A model generated the notes under the pieces. The model did not search any database and was not told the origin of the DNA. It saw only the letters and a list, made by a program, of their open reading frames with translations. From positions 28,088,098-28,152,097 of the forward strand of contig OZ026605.1 in the NCBI GenBank assembly GCA_964020085.1: a DNA stretch of 64,000 bases. Direction: 5' to 3'. The translations under genes were made by a program, and so were the position numbers. This document shows positions 44,801-56,170 of this stretch, one piece after another (the stretch's first letter is position 1; every line of letters starts with the position of its first letter). This DNA comes from Micromussa lordhowensis. Its lineage: Eukaryota > Cnidaria > Anthozoa > Scleractinia > Lobophylliidae.

Positions 44801-47800
44801 GAAGATTCATAAACCGCCTCAATCGTCGTAAGCCAGATTAAACACTGGCAGCTAATTAATCTGTTGCCAGTATTTACAGATCTTCTACTGATCGCCTGTT
44901 CTCTATACCGATTTTAAAGACATTGCTTCCAGATGACCAGACTCTTAATTTGGACGCAAAGAGCAAACTTATGTTTTTTCATAATAGAGTAGAGTACAGA
45001 TCTAATTCTATAACGTCTATAACGGGTTAATATTAATGCTATACATTAAGAACATTAATTATTTACTAATAATAATAACAATATTAATAACCATTAGGGT
45101 AATCGTTTCAGACATAAATTAATCTACGACAAATTCCGTTTACTGCAAATTAATTCTTGTGAGAAAACAGAATATAAACAACTGGCTACAGAAATAAAGA
45201 ATATGTTGGTGGATATATATTGGACTCAAGACCCTTGCGAAGATCTTTGCGCCAGAAACATTTTACAAATTGATAATGCTATACGTTTCGGATTTGTTCT
45301 TTGAAAGATTTAAAATAATGCCTTTCGATCTTCCCCTGTTGATTTGACATTTTCACAGGTTTCCGTACAAAGTACTTTCTACGGTTTACACTGGCAGTGA
45401 GTTCATTTTGTGTTATGCTAAAAAACTTGTCTGCAAATGCAATTGACTGCTGAATCTTGCTAGTCTTCGCGTGGGCATTGATACAAGAAATTGACCCCTA
45501 GAAGTCCTAGGTTTGTTTCATCAACTGCGTAACCCAACACAATGAAATCGGTGCCAGGACAATCCCCTGGGTCTACAACTTGTTTCTTCCTTAATTAATT
45601 CCAAGCTTATTTATTTTGTGCGGCTCTGAAATCTTTTGAAATGATTTGTAAGACTACCTGCAATTCGTCTGGAAACACGAATTAACCTCGCTAAATTCGA
45701 CCTTTGATCCCGGGTTCATTGCGGTCGACAAGCTCAGCTCATCATTCTACATCTATCGTTCAAGGACTAATTATACAGCATTATTGCCCCCGCAGGGTTT
45801 TGGCCCAGAGGCCGAGAAGGCATTAATAGGAACCCCCGCGTATAAAGAATGTGAAATATTGGTGTAGTATCGGTAGTGTGCGAATCGAGCCCGATTTGAA
45901 GAAACTAGGCGCGCACGGCGGTCCCGGTTAATTTAATTTTTTTCAGTAAGCTCGCAAGGCAACTCTGGGTAATTCTTGCAGCCACGAGGACGAGGAGAGG
46001 TATCACGTACGCGAGGATACGGGAGGAAGTTATTTTATTAGTGTTAGTTTCTTTCATCACAGTGATTTCTTTATTTCGTTGAATTCAAAAGTTATTCAGC
46101 AGTACTGGATAGGATTGTTCCGTACAGAATTTGATTTGTTGGACACAAATCGGTAACGGGGTGGACAGACTCGATCCAAACACCACACGTAACACACTTG
46201 CAAGCGATCCCAAAAAGTGAATTGCTACAATACACGAACTAAATATATTTTCAAAATAAATAAATAATACAGTTTTCTTATTGCACATGAAATTTTTTGC
46301 GGCATCCTTTAGTTTATTCAATAGCCTGGAAGCATAAAAATAAATGTTTTTCGTAATAAAAGTTGTACAGTTCATTACACAATAGACGTGATATCCAAGG
46401 CGGAGGCAGATGTAGTGAGAACTATTAAGCATGGTTCACACTTGTGCGATAAGCATAACACAAGCGACATAAGCATAAGCATAAGCACAAGAAAAAAGGA
46501 ACATGTTTCTTTTTCCTTGTGCTTATGCTTGTGCTTATGTCGCTTGTGTTATGCTTATCGCACAAGTGTGAACCAGGCTTAACTAGTCTTCATTACATTG
46601 CGTGCTTATAAGAACTTGTAACAGAATAACATGCTGTCCAACTTTGAAGGAATTCATGAGAAAATCTCTGACAACTATCAAAATTGTACGAGGTTCCGGT
46701 ATAGTTCTTATACAAAATTGGGGCAGTCGAGGAAGATTTGAAATATATCCAAATTGGACTAGAGTGTGGTTCTGTTACTTGTTACTACCGTATGCTAGGG
46801 AAATAATTGGATAGTGGTTTCAATTGGACTTAAGCACAGTATCACGCCTAAAACAAGATGAAGTGATTAATTATTTCCTGAGTGTTTCCGCTATACTACT
46901 GTGCTAGCTTGTTTTCATTTATTTTGTTAGCGGATTAGTGATTGATACCAAATTTATGCTGAAACGTGACGCCAAGCACAAGCCTACGGTCGTGGCAAAT
47001 AGCAGATTGAACGCGAAAAGTTTACCTTTACCAGATGTAATTAGGAACAATTCCAACATATGTACCGTTCACATTGATTTTATTTTATAAATTATACATT
47101 CGCGGTAACTTTAACTTTGTAAATGTAGAATAGCTTGCGGCTGCCATTTTAAGCTTTTTTGGTATGTATAGTGCCTCTCTGAGAACCACCGTATGCGACG
47201 TGTGCTCCCTGTTGAAATGTCTTTATTTTTATCTCTTATTAGCTTAGCCCAGTAGTAATAAGTTTGTGATCCCTATGCCTTGGCCTTCACAGTCGACGTC
47301 TGTTTCACATTAGTTAAAGTTTATTGCATTAGTCCTTATGAAAGATGCCGCACATGGGGGTAGCTTTGAAACTTAGTTCCATTTGTATCAGCTAACCTTG
47401 GCCATAATGAGTTCGATCATCGTGTTTAATTAAACGTGATGGGCAAACAAATTAATCCACGCCGGGTAAGAAAACAAGCCTTTATTCAGACCACCCAGAT
47501 GCTCTGTATCATATTGCTTAATCTTGGCTAGACAGTGAGCAGGTCAACGTAGTCGAAACGCGCCAAAAAAAATAACAAAGAAAGCAAAAATATCCCCAAA
47601 ATAGCCGCAGATTTGCTCTTTAAAGAGTCAACATTTTGTCGATCTTTGGCTACAATGCGAGTAGCATAAATCGTATTCTACCAGCACTCTTCTAAATCGC
47701 TGATCGTCAACACTTATTCCAAACATTTCATTTCATACACTCTTTTCCCATTAAGAGTATAGTAAGGACAGCCCTGCCTAGATCTATTGGAACTGTAACT

Positions 47801-50800
47801 TCTGTAACTTCTGAACTGTAAGACAATAAAAAGCTCTTATAGTACTAAAACCAATCAACGCAAAGCTTTACAGATTCAATTCCTTTTCTTGTTTTAAACC
47901 AAAATGCCATCAGAGTAAACGAGTGGACAGATACTCGCTGCACAATAATTTAGCGGTAGTACGGGCGATAAAACAATTCTGCACCGTACAAACGAGTCAC
48001 CCCCAACATATGTACAAATCTATGTAATCTTGTCATTTTTAGAAATTCGGCAACGCATTGTCCACTGGAAATAGTGGCAGTACACGAGAAACAGGCAGCT
48101 AGTAAACATAAATAAATCATCGAAATTTCTACACATCATGATTTTTTTGTTTTCATGCGTTATAATCCAGTTTGTTAAAATACACCAGAACGACTCTTGA
48201 GTCTCGAACATCCTGTATATCACAAAGCCGAATTCAATAATTTTTCAACAGGCGTGAGAGGTACAGCCTCCTACGAAAACGCTCTTTAGGCTCGTCACGC
48301 AATCTTCAGAGGCAAAGTAATCATTACTCTATCAGACATTGCTGTAATGTTTTCATCTTGTAAAAAGAGAACACATTCAGTGAACACGTTACGCAGAGCA
48401 ATATTACGAATTGATTCCATCAGTAGCAAGGAAGTAGGCTACGAGTAGTCCCTCTTTCGCTAAGTCCGTCTTGCGTGACGCGAAAGAATATTGCAGGACA
48501 AAATGGCCGCGTGAGACCCTGGGGGCTAGACGAACGCGTGCTTCTAGTCCCCAGGGTCTCACGCGGCGTTTTCGCGTCATGAACGACGGATAGTCTATTA
48601 AGGAAGCTGTGTCAGCATTACATTTTAGCGTACAACATCTAAACAATTCAAACAGACTCGTACGGATTTTAGCTGCTATTACAGGAAATTAATGGAAATT
48701 GTTAAGGAGAATGAATTTTTTGACCTCAGAGTTTGATCGGAAGAGTAAAAGCCCAGTAACACAAACCCGAGAAATATCACAACTATTACTTACGTTTGCA
48801 GACCCTTCTGTGGGTAATGTCCTTTGTTGGATCTTTATAAAAGCCTTCTTTGCAGTAATGGCAGAATCTTCCCGCCGTGTTGTGTCTGCAGTGAATACAG
48901 ACCCCTCCACTGTCGCCTCCAGACAGTTTGAACAGCTCCATGTTGAACACACACGCTTTTGCATGCAAGTTACAGTTGCAAGCTAAACGAGGAAAAAGGC
49001 AACAGTGTTCTGAATTATGAAGACATAGTGATCATCATGACCTCTGAGATATCGGTGTAGTGCCCTAGAGCACTGCACCGGTATCGCAGAGGTCATGGGT
49101 TCGAGTCCCGTTCAGGCCTGAATTTTTTTCAGGCTTTAATTTCACTGATAACTGCTTAAGTTGTGTGTATAACTGCGGTGATCATCTATGTCTTCCGCAG
49201 TTCAAATATATGATGTTTCATATATTCATTTGCAATGTTCTGAATTAGTGGACAACACGAGAAACAAGATTACAAAAAATATCTAAATAGATACATTTTC
49301 CTTTTTACAATGGTGCCTGATATTTTCAGTTATTCTTTAATTCTCACTGCATTTTAAAGTTCGCCACACATCTCTTTGACACTTTTTTGTCGTCTTAACA
49401 TGACAGGTAAGTTAAGTTATGCATTTGAAAATAACGACTGCATACAATTTCCTTTCTTGCTGTTCATATCTCAGTTACGCCTGAATTCTATTATGGCGTA
49501 CGTGAGACTTTTGTCTATTTTCTCTTTTTTCACCTTTTTTTTTTTTTTTTCATTCATCTTCCTCGATCATTTCGTGTGTAAAAGAGCATACTTACGCGCA
49601 GGATGTAAATTTTAGTCTGAATTAACTGAGTTTCCTCTCGCACAACTCATAGAAAAACGTAAAATAGCAACTACAAATTAAAATTAATGGTACATTCCCT
49701 TACTTCCCCCGTTAGTTTGTTTTGATGACTGTATAGTTATGACAATAACAATATTTGAATAACATACATCGGATATCAGCCCAAAATATTTCTCATCAAG
49801 TATTACATTCGGTCTGTGGACTTGCGGACGAGTTATTCGGGTTATTTGTATTTCAGTTTCTGCGGCTTCCCAGCTCATAGCTCTGCAGAACACCCTGTAG
49901 TACCCAAAGTGATCACAGCAAGCCAGAGTTAATGTTCGTAATAAGTTTCACTCAAAAAAAATCAGTTCCGCCGGAGAATTTTTGACGTATCTTTCGCGGC
50001 AAATGTTTAGCTGAAAATGTCAGTTTCTAAATTATCTATTATTATCTCGGCCATTTTTAATTTCCTGGTATACATCTTCACTAAGTCGTTTGGCCGGATA
50101 CGGGGGTGCCATTAGAATTTATACAGTATGCGGCATTTTAAGGAAATACGCCATCAGGAAAAGATATTTTCGTCTATTTTTACAGTGATTGTGCTGTCTT
50201 CTAGTAAAAACACGTTTTCATTTCATATTGTAAAGCTAATGTCTTTCAAAACCCCTCTGGGACGCGAACGCAAAAGACAAATAGGCTACAGGCTATTGTT
50301 TGTCTGTAGGCCGCTTTCTGTCCACTTGGGTGATTTATGATTTCTACCCAGCATGAAAAAACCCTCGCCTGTTCACTCGTTGCGACAGAGTAATACTTCA
50401 TTAATCACGGTCCACTTGTGATTTGACTACTTTGCGTCCTGCACCGACAAAGTCGGCAAATTATGATTTTGTTGAACGACAGGTGAAGCCGCAAATTTTC
50501 TAAGGCTACTGAACTTGGTCAACACCTGTCAACGTTAGCGGAAGTTAAAGACGTTTATATTGCAAATATAGCAACCTAAATCCAGTGAACAAAAGTACCC
50601 GCGTCCGCTATTTTGGATGCAAATTCGCACATGTGATAACACGTTATCTTGTTAGATTGAGAAACGTATTGAGAAATGAAAGTTAAATCGTTTGCTTTCT
50701 TTGATAAATTTTCGGTGTACGAATGAACCGGCGGGTGTTGTGGGGAATCTAATATTCACTTATCCGAGGGCACTGCAAACAAAAAGTTTTCATAAAGATT

Positions 50801-53800
50801 GTTTTTAGTTTGCCATTGTGGAAGTGATAACTTCGGGTTATTAAGTCATAGACACGTTCATAGCAAAGCTGATATACTTTGTCAGGTTGTGAAGTAGAAA
50901 AGCGGAAATCCTGGCCATTTAATTCTGGCTTCTGTGGATTTTGTAACACTTGTTTATTCCGGGAATGTGCTTCCAACCATGCAGTCCACATTCTAGTGAA
51001 AATAAATGCACATAAAGTTCAGAGACCACTGACTGTTTTATTTCTGTTCGCTTTCCGAAAGCGCTGAATGTTCAACAAATTCTTAATTTTGTGCTGCTGT
51101 AGAAATACTTCTTCCTTGTTCAGTCAAAACTCATGCTTTAAAAACACAAGAACTAGTCTGTCCTTGGAACTGTGTGCCTTAATTAAGCGTTAAAATTTAA
51201 AGAATGCAAGTCGTGCTTTAAATTACCGTTTATTTCGTGTTTTTTTTTGTTTAACAATCAACAGACCCTGTATCAGGTATGAGATATATATGGATCATTC
51301 CCTCGAATTCCGGCTACGAAAAATATTGGGTGACACGCTGACTGAAGCTCTCCAGGTTTATGGTAAATGCTGACGTTTTTTACTTATTTTAAAGTAAAAT
51401 TTATCAAAAATATGTAAATAAATCAATCTGGAATTAATACAACTGATAGATATGTCCCCGTCTCCAGAACCTTCTACCCGTCCAAAAGATAAATAAGCTA
51501 TCGCTATCAGAATCTTTGGGGGACTAGTCAAGTGTTATAAAAAATCGTGTATATATTGTCGGCTTTGCATGGGTAATAAATAACAAGACCTTTTTTAAAA
51601 ATAGTTTGCACTGTCGGACGATCATAGAATTTTCCTTAATTAGTCTCAATTATAGAAACTATTTCGCCGTCTCAATGGTGTTAGGCTCTTAAGCTACGCT
51701 TATACAAATATTTTCTTCTTTATTCGTCCTTTGTTCTTGGCGTTGTGAAGAGTGATTTTCTTGTCGCCATCAAGACGCCATAAAAACACAGGCTTGTTAA
51801 CTGACCTTTTTTTGATATCGATTTGGGGTTCGCGGAAACTTGACAAATTCTTCGCATTTTTTACAAATCCCACTTAAAATTTACAGTCTTAAGAACTTTA
51901 CTCAAATTTGTCAACACGGAATACAACCATAACAGTGCAAAAGGCAAACCCGATAGTCAAGACCGCGTAATCTTTAGAAACCATTTTTCTTTTAAATCAC
52001 ATCTTGCGAAAGTCTTTATTATTGAGTAGAGCAATAAAAGAACCCTTTAAAACGCAGTTATTCTTTCAACCCTGGGGCGTTTAACAGACAAATTTTCTGA
52101 ACTGATGTCTATACTTTCTGTCATTATAAAAGTAAAACTGAGGTCAATCGAAGAATGGTCACCTATCAAAACATCTACCATTCTGTCAGATGACTTCCTT
52201 TATTGCCGTGATCCGGACACTTGACTTAATATGGATACAAGGCTGAAGGGGCTGGTCGTTTTGATTAGCTGCACAAGTGGAAGAATATACTTTTACAGTG
52301 TAACATGACGCTGATCAACGGCTGTTTTGTGCGTACCAGTTCTGTAAGACAACCGTAATACGAGTCAAAGCCGGCTGTTAATAGACAGGGAAAAAAACAG
52401 TCTTTAGAAGGTAACACCTCATTTATTTTCCACTAACTCGACATCAGACATTCTGGGGCCTTACTTGATCCTTTGTATCTCCTCTTAAGGAGCCGCACGT
52501 TTTTTGCTGGCCGAGTGCTAAAACTCTGAAACAGTTGTCTAAACGTACCGTACTAAAAAAAACGTCAAATCTCAAACCGCAAGACCCATTTCATAACTCT
52601 TTATTTTGAAGCCCAGATAAGCATTGCTTTGCAAACGCTAATTAGCCGTAAATGCGACTAAATGTGTGCTGATGACAGTTATTACAAGTCTATGCATAAG
52701 AGGGCAAATTAGCAAACGCAAACACTCTCAGTGGAACAATACACCATCACGTAAACAATCTCAATCGATACACGACACACGCTGAGATTTATTGGTGCAA
52801 AAAGACTAGACATTATATCGTCAAACTACCCTGAAAAAAAATGATTTAACAGCCCCACTTACCTACACATTCATTTGCCGACGTCTCGGTAGCAGGCCTC
52901 CACGGTCGATCATTAAAAAATGCCTTGCACTGTTCGCAGTCGTTGCCAGTAGTATGGTGCTTGCACTCACATACTGGCTTGCCGTCACGACTGATCGGGC
53001 ACCTGCCTGCATGTCCATTGCAACGGCAACGTCCACCCACTGCCAAGTCCGACACGGCGTAGTATTTATACTCTTGCTTCTTGCTGACCGCGCTGATGCG
53101 GTTGAAGACGACTTTGATGTCCGTCGCACTGACCCACTCTTGGAGAACAAAGCTGGATTCGAAATCACTCGCCGAAGGTCTACCCTCTAGAGTACTGAAC
53201 GCAATCCTGCCTCCTTGAAGAGGCTTTATGAGATGCGCATCGGTGCAGAGCGCTTCCTGTTCATTTTCTCTGCTAGCAAATGCTTTCTTTGGTCTTCTGT
53301 AGACCCTGCTGCAAGTGCCTGAATAGAACTGATACGGCCTCCAACTCTTGCCGAAGTCCAGGGATTTGTATATGGCCATAGACTCGGGCCTCGGCCCGCA
53401 AAACTGCAAGCTGATGTAGGTAATATCGTAGGTTTTTCCAAGCGAGAGGATTAAAGTAACGTTCTCTCGGGATTGCTTGGGATCCGCTTGCCAGCATGTC
53501 ACGTTGTTTTGGTTGTGTAAATCAGTCAGGTATTTGACCGGATAGGTTTTGCTTGGAACCCTTGAGTCGCATACATGGCAAGTGTGTCCTCTGAGCTGCC
53601 ACTTGCAGAATTTTCGCGGAGGTTTACCGCATGAGTGGCTTGCATAGATCTGTTTCCCATACGCCAGATTGTGAAATTCTGGCAAACATCTCTGTGGCCG
53701 TCCATAATCATCGTAACAGTCAGTGGAAGCGGACGAAGCTGTCACTGTCAGGAAACTTTGGCGATAAAAGTTCGGAACCGATATAAATAACACAATAAAA

Positions 53801-53832
53801 TTAAACACAGATATAAAACACTGCGGCTCCAT
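41900..53832 (-). CDS. Netrin (netrin-1-like), complete, six coding exons, 584 aa
   Basis: Secreted laminin-related guidance cue; binds DCC/neogenin and UNC5 receptors in other animals. Exons in transcription order: 53832-52863, 48982-48794, 43644-43495, 42717-42676, 42515-42456, 42243-41900. All have GT-AG sites, phases match, and the total is 585 codons. A hydrophobic signal peptide ([14 protein letters not shown]) is followed by a LamN domain (residues ~45-270). Laminin-EGF repeats follow: LE1 ([11 protein letters not shown], exon 1), LE2 ([19 protein letters not shown] ... [16 protein letters not shown], exon 2) and LE3 ([19 protein letters not shown] ... SPIAPC, exon 3). After a short linker exon comes a C-terminal NTR/C345C domain (CSQCKKVG ... 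[27 protein letters not shown]) with a basic tail. The human family members are ~600 aa, so this is full length. UTRs are not defined. Confidence 0.96.
43234..43301. repeat. Short foldback repeat in netrin intron 3
   Basis: AAAATAGAAAATGTACTGCA and TGCAGTACATTTTCTATT are inverted with a 21-base loop; probably a small MITE. Confidence 0.7.
43385..43407 (-). repeat. Interstitial telomere-type repeat
   Basis: CTAACCCTAACCCTAACCCTAA: just over three TTAGGG units on the minus strand, with a further TTAGGGG fragment at 43411, in netrin intron 3. Perfect but short. Confidence 0.85.
43703..43985. mobile_element. MITE with CCCGGGGGAACTCCCATGTG ends
   Basis: The left end CCCGGGGGAACTCCCATGTG and right end CGTCCCCTCCCGAGGGGACT are imperfect inverted repeats. 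The inner block CCCTAAGTGAGAC/CCCTTAAGCGAGACGA recurs. No coding part. It lies in netrin intron 2, just beyond exon 3. Confidence 0.6.
43986..46424. other. Netrin intron 2, no gene seen
   Basis: AT-rich intronic DNA. I find no supported coding or RNA gene. A GC-rich island near 45790-46010 (CCCCCGCAGGGTTTTGGCCC, GAGGATACGGGAGG) may be old repeat fragments. Confidence 0.5.
46425..46582. mobile_element. Near-perfect palindromic MITE (GGTTCACACTTGTGCG)
   Basis: The whole 158-base element is one palindrome: TTAAGCATGGTTCACACTTG, CGATAAGCATAACACAAGCG ... mirrored to CAAGTGTGAACCAGGCTTAA. The arms are ~76 bases with almost no loop. TTAA at both ends suggests the target. Confidence 0.88.
46583..48444. 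other. Netrin intron 2 (continued)
   Basis: No gene supported. A short repeat fragment around 48250-48320 (ACGAAAACGCTCTTTAGGCT, CGTCACGCAATC) resembles part of the neighbouring foldback element. Confidence 0.45.
48445..48597. mobile_element. Foldback element (GTGAGACCCTGGGG arms)
   Basis: GCCGCGTGAGACCCTGGGGG and CCCCAGGGTCTCACGCGGC are inverted around an 18-base loop, and the outer parts TAGTCC ... GTCCGTCTTGCGTGACGCGA and TCGCGTCATGAACGACGGAT also pair. It lies 190 bases from netrin exon 2, on its downstream side. Confidence 0.8.
49035..49230 (+). mobile_element. SINE with inverted 5' end
   Basis: The body GGTTCGAGTCCCGTTCAGGC ... CTTAAGTTGTGTG ... ACTGCGGTGATCATC matches the SINE at 16747-16889. 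Its tRNA head is abnormal: the 5' half is replaced by an inverted copy of the anticodon arm (CATGACCTCTGAGATATCGG versus CCGGTATCGCAGAGGTCATG), giving a ~62-base palindrome. It lies in netrin intron 1. Confidence 0.75.
49231..52862. other. Netrin intron 1, no gene seen
   Basis: 3.6 kb of AT-rich DNA with a T-rich tract at 49528-49550 and no supported coding sequence or RNA gene. Confidence 0.5.
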
Positions 53833-55754
53833 TTGTTAACCTGTTCAGGGCTTTGGCACGAGAAAAAATCGCAGTTCTTGACTTCCACTAAACATTCAAG
53901 AAACGGAAATAGCCGTCGTTGGAATTCTTGGCCGACGTCTAGTACTTGTTGATGATATTATGATAGACACTCTCAATCAAAGGAGATTTGGCTTAAACTT
54001 CGTTGTATAATCTCTACTTTAGGTACTCGTGTCGCCTATACAAAATCCTGCCAGGTTTGCGACGCGCTCCCAAACCCGCGCAGCCAATTTGCTACACGAT
54101 TCCCTTCCCGACACCTAATCAATCATGGGTCTTTTATGATCTTGCGGTGTTAGGAAGCAGTGTGTCCCTTTAATAAAAGAAAAGAAAAGATTCACAGTTA
54201 TGCAGATGATGTCAAAACACACAATTAATCACTTATTGCGGGCCATTCATATTATAATTTGGGGTTAAAAGAAAAAAGATAAAATCATAATTTTCTCTCG
54301 CCTTCTCTTGACCTTCGGTAAGGTAACTTCAGTTGCGGCTTTTATCGGAGGAAAAAACGCCCTGTTTGGATTTGGCGTACAATACGACACAAGCCCGACA
54401 AACAAACTCATCACAACATTTTGGAAATGCGGAATTCTCGAGATCACAGTTGTGCTGACAAGCATATTAGCAAGATCGCATTTACTTACCGTTCTCAGTA
54501 GCTAACGGCGTTCTAAAATGGTTCTACCATCAGTAGATTCCACAGCGATATTTAGTTACGAATCCCAAATCCTGCACAAACCTGTCTGGCGAAGATTCCG
54601 GCAGTCAGTCGCCTCACTTCTTACTTTGTGCTGAAAGTTATGAATGGTCAACACAGCGAAGCTCTCACGTGGATCGTAACTTGAATTAACCGTTTGCCCT
54701 AAGTAAACCCCCCATCCTTGCTCTTATTGATTTCCCAAACGATGTATAAAAAATATGTGACCCCTGCACTGGCGATGAAAGCTTTACGCATTTACTGACG
54801 TGAGGCAGTTCTGCCAAAACGATTTCAATATTTGCCAATGATGCCACGAAGCATGGACTTTGGGAGCCACTAATCGTTCAGCTGACACCTTCCTCGCCTG
54901 TTCTTTAGAAGCGTGTCGATTTGATGAGCAGATAACTAACGAAATGCGGCTATTTGACAAATTAGTACGATACAAGCGCCCCTATGTTACTTTTGAGAGC
55001 TCGAACCAAACAAACACCCCGGGTGGTCGAGAGAAATGTCATTTAAAACGCGTTTGCTTTTGGCACGAGATGCGCTCTTTATTGCTATCGAACAAAGGCT
55101 ACACAATTCCCATTTACACAATCGCGAGCACTGGCTTATCTTTTATTTGATCCTTGTTTTAAACCGTTATGAAAGCATAAAATGATCTCGTCATAAGATT
55201 CCTTATCTCGTATAAACTTGAACCCCTCATTCGGCAGAGAGGAATGGAGATAATTTAGCTTATTATTGAGCTATTCCTGTTTACAAGCTTATCTAACATG
55301 AGGTACAAGATGTTCCCAAGTGCTGGTTATTTTGTACGCAATTATTGAGTAACCGGAGACAACTGATTAACCGGAGAATTCACGGAAACTACTTGCAAAA
55401 TGTCGTCAAAATTGTCACCGTACAAATTCTTTTGGATTTTTAAAAGGGTAGCTCTTCAAGGGAATTCATAAAACGAAGACCTTGCGCAGTTTTCTCTCGT
55501 AACACAACAGCTGTAGCTAATTAGTTAACTCGCTGTGGGTTAATTGCAATTCTCTTGATTAGTATAGCTCTGCAAAATGAAGTCGCCATCTATGAGATCT
55601 ATCAGAGCAAGGTTGATTTTCAAAACGAAACCGCGATCGATTTACCTTCAGTATACCTTCAGAACAACATGCCTTATGGCCTGTACGAGCTCATTCGTAA
55701 TTACTAACTGATGCACGGAAAGTTCTTTTCACCTCAGAACGGCATAGAGTTTCA
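53833..55754. other. Netrin 5' flank / putative promoter region
   Basis: Lies upstream of the netrin start codon on the minus strand. I see no other gene. No convincing TATA box or initiator could be fixed by eye, so the transcription start is not placed. Confidence 0.45.
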
Positions 55755-56170
55755 TTAACCCCCCCCCCCCGAGGGGGGCTTCCTTGTATGCACTGTATGG
55801 GTATGTGTGGCCGCAAAAGGTATGGTTTTTGAGCGGCCTTGGCCTGAAAACGGGTATAGATTTTGACCACTTTGGTCTGAAATGGGGTGTGTTTTTCGCT
55901 CTGGTTTGGCATTGGGTATTTGTTTACAAGGGATTATTTTTATCGCATCAAGAAAGCCAAACGCTGTAACCCTTCTCAAATGTTAACGCAAATGGAAGCC
56001 ATTTCTGGTTACAACCGTGGTCTAAGTCTGAAATGGGGTTCCATTTTCGGTCAGGTCTGAAATAGGAATTTGAAAACCACAGGTTTTGATCTGAAATAGG
56101 GTAAGTTTTTTCTGGTTCGGGCCGCACACCCCGCTCCCCCCCCCCCCAAAAAAAAGAAGCAGTACCCCCG
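55755..56170. repeat. Dispersed repeat with GGTCTGAAATGGGGT units and poly-C edges
   Basis: About six degenerate copies of GGTCTGAAATGGGGT occur (near 55840, 55876, 56023, 56057, 56089). The block is bounded by C tracts (55758-55770 and 56134-56147) and GGGGGG/CCCCCGGGC motifs. The apparent ORFs with PISD repeats here are a by-product of the tandem unit and not a gene. Confidence 0.65.

Noticed and set aside
49523..49570. Transmembrane protein from the 79-aa ORF
   Set aside because: The hydrophobic run is the translation of a poly-T tract in netrin intron 1.
52863..53711. Extra ORFs overlapping netrin exon 1 (e.g. 52863-53168, 53226-53441, 53526-53711)
   Set aside because: Shadow frames of the netrin coding exon.
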